From contig NZ_BCYP01000033.1 in NCBI RefSeq assembly GCF_001598255.1, positions 124,001-188,000 on the forward strand: 64,000 nt of DNA, written 5' to 3'. The notes under the pieces are model-generated. The model had not been told where the DNA came from. It worked only from the letters and a program-made list of their open reading frames with translations, and searched no databases. Shown in pieces: positions 60,141-64,000 of this stretch. The number at the start of each line of letters is the position of its first letter. Position 1 is the stretch's first letter. A program made the position numbers and the translations under genes. Source of the stretch: Mitsuaria chitosanitabida ATCC BAA-476 = NBRC 102408 (GTDB lineage: Bacteria > Pseudomonadota > Gammaproteobacteria > Burkholderiales > Burkholderiaceae_C).

Positions 60141-60184
60141 TCATTCCCCTCGCCCGCGGCGCGGGAGAGGGGCAGGGGTGAGGG
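60141..60184 (-). repeat. REP-like palindromic element, copy C
   Basis: The element is the inverted copy of those at 4924 and 56971: on the minus strand it reads CCCTCACCCCTG, then CCCTCTCCCGC / GCGGGCGAGGG. It lies between the convergent CBS and nitroreductase genes. Confidence 0.8.
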
Positions 60185-60193
60185 CCGTCGACG

Positions 60194-60772
60194 TCAGCGA
60201 GCCCAGAACTGCAACGCGTCCGCCGCCCCCTCCTTCTGCCTCGGTGGCTTCGCCAGCGTGCCCGATGGCCGCGGGGTTCCCAACGCGATCCACCCGAGCA
60301 GCGTTTCCCCCGGCTCGCAGAACGCGGCGACCAGCCCCGGATCCCGCGCCTTCGCGCCGCTGAGCATCTTCCCGCCGAAGCCCAGCCCATGGGCCGCGTT
60401 GAGGAAGTTGGTCAGCGCCCCGCCGACGCAGGCCCATTGCTCATGCGCCGGCACCTGCGGATGGCCCATGTCGATGCGCGCGACCACGGCCACCGTCATC
60501 GGCGGCAGCAGCGCCCGCTCCTCGTCCATCGCGACCCCGGCCTCGTCCTTCCCCGCCCGGCGCGCGGACTCGCCGAACAGCGCCGACATCGCCTGGCGCG
60601 CCTCGCCCCGCACGACCTTGAAGCGGAACGGCACCAGCGCCGCGTGGTCCGGCGCATGCAAGGCCGCCTCGACCATCAGCCGCAGTTGATCCTCATCGGG
60701 CCCGGGCGCCATCAGGTGCTTCGGCCCCACCGAGCTCCGCGTGAGCAGCAGCTTCAATCCTTCGTCGTTCAT
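60194..60772 (-). CDS. Nitroreductase family protein (YdjA-like)
   Basis: A 192-residue FMN-dependent nitroreductase of the short YdjA type: LLTRSSVGPKHLMAPGPDED near the start, HAPDHAALVPFRFKVVRG, and LNAAHGLGFGGKMLSGA with the GWIALGTP end. YdjA-type enzymes reduce nitro groups or quinones, with true substrates unknown. It lies 41 bp after the double-permease gene on the same strand, so co-expression with the phosphonate-type transporter is possible. AAGGAG precedes the ATG. Confidence 0.88.
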   Translation of the reverse strand: MNDEGLKLLLTRSSVGPKHLMAPGPDEDQLRLMVEAALHAPDHAALVPFRFKVVRGEARQAMSALFGESARRAGKDEAGVAMDEERALLPPMTVAVVARIDMGHPQVPAHEQWACVGGALTNFLNAAHGLGFGGKMLSGAKARDPGLVAAFCEPGETLLGWIALGTPRPSGTLAKPPRQKEGAADALQFWAR

Positions 60773-60813
60773 GTCGATGTCTCCTTGCCGATCAGCGATC
60801 CGCCGCCCCCCGC

Positions 60814-62454
60814 TCATCGATTCAGCTTCCGCCGTGCCGCATACGAGCAGGCGTCCACCAGCATCACCAGCGCCAGCATCGCGATGAGCACGGTGCAGGT
60901 CTCGCGCATCTGGAAGAGGCTCAAGTGCACGCTCAACATCTGGCCCAGCCCGCCGGCGCCGACCACGCCCAGCACGGCCGCCGCGCGGATGTTGTTCTCC
61001 CACCGGTACAGCGTGTAGCTGAGCAGCTGCGGCGCCGCCTGAGGCAAGGTCGCGTAGGCAAAGACCTGCCAGCGCGACGCGCCCGCCCAGCGCAGCGCCT
61101 GCGCGGTCTGCGGCGGCGCGTTCTCCAGCGCCTCCGCCATCAGCCGGCCCAGCACGCCCGTCGTGTGCAGCGCCAGCGCCAGCGTGCCCGGCATCGGCCC
61201 CAGGCCCGCCGAGACCAGCAGGACGGCCGCCCACACCAGCTCGGGCACCGAGCGCAGCGCGTTGAGCAGCAGGCGCGAGAGCCACCGCACCGGTCCCTCC
61301 GGCCGGCTCGCGAGCAAGGCCACCCCCAGCCCGGCCACCGCCGCCAGCACGCTGCCCAGCGCCGACATCGCCAGCGTCTCCAGCGCGCCCTCGCCGACGC
61401 GGACCAGGAAGGCGGGCGTCATCAGTGGCGGGAAGAACTCGGCGACGAAGCGCCCCATCTGCGCCAGCGCTTCGGCGCACAGCAGGTCGCCCCATCGCAC
61501 CGGCAGGCTGACGAAGCTCGCCGTCGTCAGCGCGAGCAAGGCAGCCAGCAGCACCCACAGACCGACACGCGTCGGCGGCCGGCCCGGCATCTGGTGCGGC
61601 TCGGCGCCCTGCCCCGCCGCGCGGCCGGGCCGCAGCCAGGCGCTGATGCGGTCGGCCAGCGCGACCAGCGCGATGAAGACCAGCAGGATGGTCGCGACCT
61701 CGCCGCCGGCAAACATCTTCGTGGCGTTGTCCAGTTGCTGTCCCAGCCCCCCCGCGCCGACGAAGCCCAGCACGACCGAGGACCGGATCGCGCATTCCCA
61801 GCGGTAGACGGTGTAGCTGATCAGCTCGTCGGCGCAGCCCGGCAGCGTGCCGAAGAGCAGCGCCTGCAAACGGCCCGCGCCGCCGCGCAGCAGCGCCTGC
61901 GTGGGCGTGGCGTCGGCGCTCTCGAGGATCTCGGCGTAGACCTTGCCCAGCATGCCGCCGTAGGACAGCGCGATCGCCAGCACGCCCGCGCCCGGCCCCA
62001 GGCCCAGCACGCGCACCAGCATCAGCGCCCACACCAGCTCGGGCACCGAGCGCAGCACCACCAGCACCGTGCGCACGGTCCAGCGCAGCGCGGCCGGCAT
62101 CGTGGCCATGCGGCCGGTCAGCGAGGACACCGACAAGCGCGCCGTCGCCAGCAGCGCCAGCGGCACCGCGATGACCCAGGCCATCGCCAGGCCCACCGTG
62201 GCCATCGCGACGGTGCGCCAGGTGTCGGCCGCCAGCATCGCGAGGAACTCGGCGTCCACGCGCGGCGTCAGGAACTGCGCGCCGAATCGCCAGGTCGCGC
62301 GCAGGCTGCGCTCGTCGAGCAGTTCCCAGGGACGGAACTCGCACCACACCAGCAGCGGCCACATCAGCGCGAGCAGCGCCAGCGTCGTGCCGATGCGGCG
62401 GGTCGCCGCGGGATCGCGGCGCCACGGAGCGTCGAGCGCCATCGCCGAGCTCAT
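60814..62454 (-). CDS. phnE: Fused double-domain phosphonate/phosphite-type ABC permease (PhnE-PhnE)
   Basis: A 546-residue membrane protein made of two PhnE-type permease halves in tandem. Each half carries the coupling motif region (GLGPGAGVLAIALSYGGMLG and GLGPMPGTLALALHTTGVLG, each followed by K/RxxAE-LE) and ends with a similar block (TVYRWECAIRSSVVLGFVGA; TLYRWENNIRAAAVLGVVGA). A hydrophilic linker (PGRAAGQGAEPHQMPGRPP) joins them at about residue 285. Most phn/ptx/htx permeases are separate subunits. It ends the phnD-phnC-phnE run. Confidence 0.92.
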   Translation of the reverse strand: MSSAMALDAPWRRDPAATRRIGTTLALLALMWPLLVWCEFRPWELLDERSLRATWRFGAQFLTPRVDAEFLAMLAADTWRTVAMATVGLAMAWVIAVPLALLATARLSVSSLTGRMATMPAALRWTVRTVLVVLRSVPELVWALMLVRVLGLGPGAGVLAIALSYGGMLGKVYAEILESADATPTQALLRGGAGRLQALLFGTLPGCADELISYTVYRWECAIRSSVVLGFVGAGGLGQQLDNATKMFAGGEVATILLVFIALVALADRISAWLRPGRAAGQGAEPHQMPGRPPTRVGLWVLLAALLALTTASFVSLPVRWGDLLCAEALAQMGRFVAEFFPPLMTPAFLVRVGEGALETLAMSALGSVLAAVAGLGVALLASRPEGPVRWLSRLLLNALRSVPELVWAAVLLVSAGLGPMPGTLALALHTTGVLGRLMAEALENAPPQTAQALRWAGASRWQVFAYATLPQAAPQLLSYTLYRWENNIRAAAVLGVVGAGGLGQMLSVHLSLFQMRETCTVLIAMLALVMLVDACSYAARRKLNR

Positions 62455-62458
62455 CGCC

Positions 62459-63280
62459 TCACCGTCCCAGCGCCTGCGCGTGATTGCGCGGCAGGCCGGG
62501 GTCGGGCTCGACGACGGCGGGCGACTCGTCCTCGTCCAGGCCCGCGTAGAGCTCGGCCAGACGCTGGCCGTCCAGGCCCTGCGGCGGACCGTCGTAGACC
62601 AGGCGCCCCTCGCGCAACGCGATGATGCGCGGGAACAGGCCTCGCGCCAGGTCGATCTGGTGCAGGCTGCAGATCAGCGTGCGGTCCTGCGCCCGGGCGG
62701 CGTCCTGCAGCACGCCCAACGCGCGCTGGGCGCGCTGCGGATCGAGCGCCGAGAGCGGCTCGTCGACCAGCCACAGCCGCGCCCTGGACACCAGCAAGCG
62801 CGCGAGCGCGACCCGCTGGCGCTCACCGCCGGAGAGCTGGTCCACCCGCGACCACAAGCGGTTGCCGAGCTCCAGCCGGTCCAGCGCGTCGAAGGCGAGT
62901 CGGGCCTGTTCGGCCGAGGGGCTGAACAGCATGCGCAGGCTCTCGCCGAAGGACGCGCCGGGCAGGCGCCCCGCGAGCACCGCGGTGGCGACGCGCTGAC
63001 GCGGCGGCAAGGGCGGATGCTGCGGGGCGAGCATCAGCTCGCGGCGCAGCCAGTGTCGATCGCGATGCGACAGCGCCCAGGCGTCCTGCCCCACGAGCCG
63101 CAGCGAGCCCGCGGCCGGACGCAGCGCCAGCGCCAGCGCGTGCAGCAGCGAGGTCTTGCCGGCGCCGGACGCGCCGATCAGCGCGACCTGCTCGCCGGTC
63201 TCGATGCTCAGGGAGAGCGGCTGGACGAGGGTCTTGGGACCGGCCTGCAGATGCAGGTCGTCCAACTCCAGGAGAGGCAT
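62459..63280 (-). CDS. phnC: Phosphonate/phosphite-type ABC transporter ATPase (PhnC)
   Basis: A 273-residue ABC ATPase with Walker A IGASGAGKTS (35-44), signature LSGGERQRVALARLLV, Walker B LWLVDEPLSALDP and the switch His (CSLHQIDLA). The sequence and the neighbours (binding protein upstream, double permease downstream) identify it as the phosphonate/phosphite type. It starts ten bases beyond the phnD stop and is followed four bases later by the permease gene. Confidence 0.92.
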   Translation of the reverse strand: MPLLELDDLHLQAGPKTLVQPLSLSIETGEQVALIGASGAGKTSLLHALALALRPAAGSLRLVGQDAWALSHRDRHWLRRELMLAPQHPPLPPRQRVATAVLAGRLPGASFGESLRMLFSPSAEQARLAFDALDRLELGNRLWSRVDQLSGGERQRVALARLLVSRARLWLVDEPLSALDPQRAQRALGVLQDAARAQDRTLICSLHQIDLARGLFPRIIALREGRLVYDGPPQGLDGQRLAELYAGLDEDESPAVVEPDPGLPRNHAQALGR

Positions 63281-63289
63281 GGGGGAGGT

Positions 63290-64000
63290 TTACTTCAGCA
63301 AGCCCGCGTTCTCGGCGGCGGCCTTGATGCCGGTGTAGTTCTCGGGCTTGGTCGGCACGAACTTCGTCGCGCGCTGCAGCTCCAGGATCTCCTTGCCCTC
63401 GGGCGTCGCCGGGCTGAGCTTGAGGAAGGCCGCCTTGAGCTTGGCCTGCAGCGCCGCGGGCATGTCGGCGTGCACGCTCCAGTTGTAGTCGTAGAACGGC
63501 GGCGTCGTGTAGAAGACCTTGACCGCGCTGGTGTCGACCTTCTTGTCGGCGACCAGCTTCTCCCAGACCGAGATGTTGAGCGCGCCCGCGTCGACCTTGC
63601 CCGAGGCCACGGCCGCGACGGTGGCGTCATGGGCGCCGGAGAAGGAGACGCGCTTGAGGTCGGTCTCGGGGTTGATCTTGGCCGCCAGCAGGAAGGAGCG
63701 CGGCATCAGGTGGCCCGAGGTCGACGACGCGGAGCCGAAGCTCAGGGTCTTGCCCTTGAGGTCCTCGAGCTTGGTGATGCCGGAGTGGGCGTCGGTGACG
63801 AAGACGGAGCGGAACTTCTCGTCCTCCTCGCGCTGGACCAGCGGGACGATCTTGCCGCCGGAGCGCACGTTGGCCTGCACGAAGGTGAAGCCGCCGAACC
63901 AGGCCAGGTCGATCTTCTTGTTGACGACGGCCTCGACCGCCGCGGCGTAGTCGGTGACGGGCGTCCACTCGACCTTCACACCGAGTTCCTTCTCCAGGTA
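63290..64000 (-). CDS. phnD: Phosphonate/phosphite-type ABC binding protein (PhnD), C-terminal part
   Basis: The gene begins beyond the right edge; 236 codons are in the window. The family motifs are present: KIDLAWFGGFTFVQANVRSG (ligand-contacting aromatic), LKGKTLSFGSASSTSGHLMP and LLAAKINPETDLKRVSFSGA, and VFYTTPPFYDYNWSVHADMP. Homologues bind phosphonates, phosphite or hypophosphite; the specificity is unclear. No C-P lyase, PtxD or HtxA gene is seen in the window. Confidence 0.92.
   Translation of the reverse strand, partial: YLEKELGVKVEWTPVTDYAAAVEAVVNKKIDLAWFGGFTFVQANVRSGGKIVPLVQREEDEKFRSVFVTDAHSGITKLEDLKGKTLSFGSASSTSGHLMPRSFLLAAKINPETDLKRVSFSGAHDATVAAVASGKVDAGALNISVWEKLVADKKVDTSAVKVFYTTPPFYDYNWSVHADMPAALQAKLKAAFLKLSPATPEGKEILELQRATKFVPTKPENYTGIKAAAENAGLLK

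Noticed and set aside
1..64000. CRISPR arrays, insertion sequences, prophage genes, rRNA operons
   Set aside because: No regularly spaced repeats, transposase, integrase, phage structural genes or rRNA sequence were recognised.

Overview
The window looks like a GC-rich (roughly 70% by eye) chromosomal segment of a beta-proteobacterium of the order Burkholderiales. Grounds: a PhaR polyhydroxyalkanoate repressor and a 3-hydroxybutyrate dehydrogenase, several Bug/TctC-type binding proteins (abundant in this order), a complete aerobic phenylacetate (paa) cluster with a TetR-type PaaR, and high-GC codon use throughout. A Roseateles/Mitsuaria/Leptothrix-like member is a guess. No insertion sequence, prophage, CRISPR array or rRNA operon was seen; it reads as ordinary chromosome with small accessory islands.

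Layout. 0-7 kb: SGNH hydrolase fragment, rimO, small exported and zinc-binding proteins, phaR, a LacI regulator with a Bug-type binding protein behind two operators, and heme oxygenase. 6.9-7.2 kb: two identical tRNA-Val(GAC) genes, each with its own terminator. 7.3-14.4 kb: relA, an alpha/beta hydrolase, bdhA, a SIMPL protein, and an OmpR/EnvZ-like pair behind an OmpR-like box. 14.4-18.4 kb: a GntR-controlled carboxylate locus (arylmalonate decarboxylase/maleate isomerase-like enzyme, TTT-type and TRAP-type binding proteins) with a cluster of TGAATTCA palindromes. 18.4-25.2 kb: ispD-map-ispF, an rlmN-like gene and mfd. 25.3-26.3 kb: a PIN-domain toxin with an unfamiliar cysteine-motif partner. 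26.4-31.8 kb: serB, a GAF-GGDEF-EAL protein, an RraA-like protein, an S4 protein and a ThDP enzyme. 31.9-32.8 kb: a Panacea-domain gene overlapping a two-TM-segment gene, a candidate toxin-antitoxin pair. 33-39.7 kb: MFS exporter with divergent AraC regulator, nadA, a ComFB-like protein, nadB, a single-domain response regulator and small membrane ORFs. 39.8-42.3 kb: an aldehyde dehydrogenase homologue lacking the catalytic Glu, with a divergent LysR gene. 42.4-54.3 kb: the paa cluster (paaG-I-K-A-B-C-D-E-R, a branched-chain-amino-acid-type binding protein, paaZ, divergent paaY). 54.3-60.8 kb: a PfkB kinase, moaA-mobA, GNAT, YceI-like lipoprotein, Mpo1-like protein, CBS protein and nitroreductase. 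60.8-64 kb: a phosphonate/phosphite-type ABC transporter with a fused double permease, running off the right edge.

How the genes work together. The paa block should carry phenylacetate to the ring-opened CoA thioester stage: PaaK activates, PaaABCDE epoxidises, PaaG isomerises, PaaZ hydrolyses and oxidises, PaaI and PaaY are salvage thioesterases, and PaaR represses through one perfect 16-bp palindrome ahead of paaG. PhaR and BdhA concern polyhydroxybutyrate. NadA and NadB together make quinolinate. IspD and IspF belong to the MEP isoprenoid pathway. The most open-ended items are the two candidate toxin-antitoxin pairs, the GntR operator cluster, a REP-like palindrome read through inside mobA, and a 128-bp imperfect palindrome next to paaZ.
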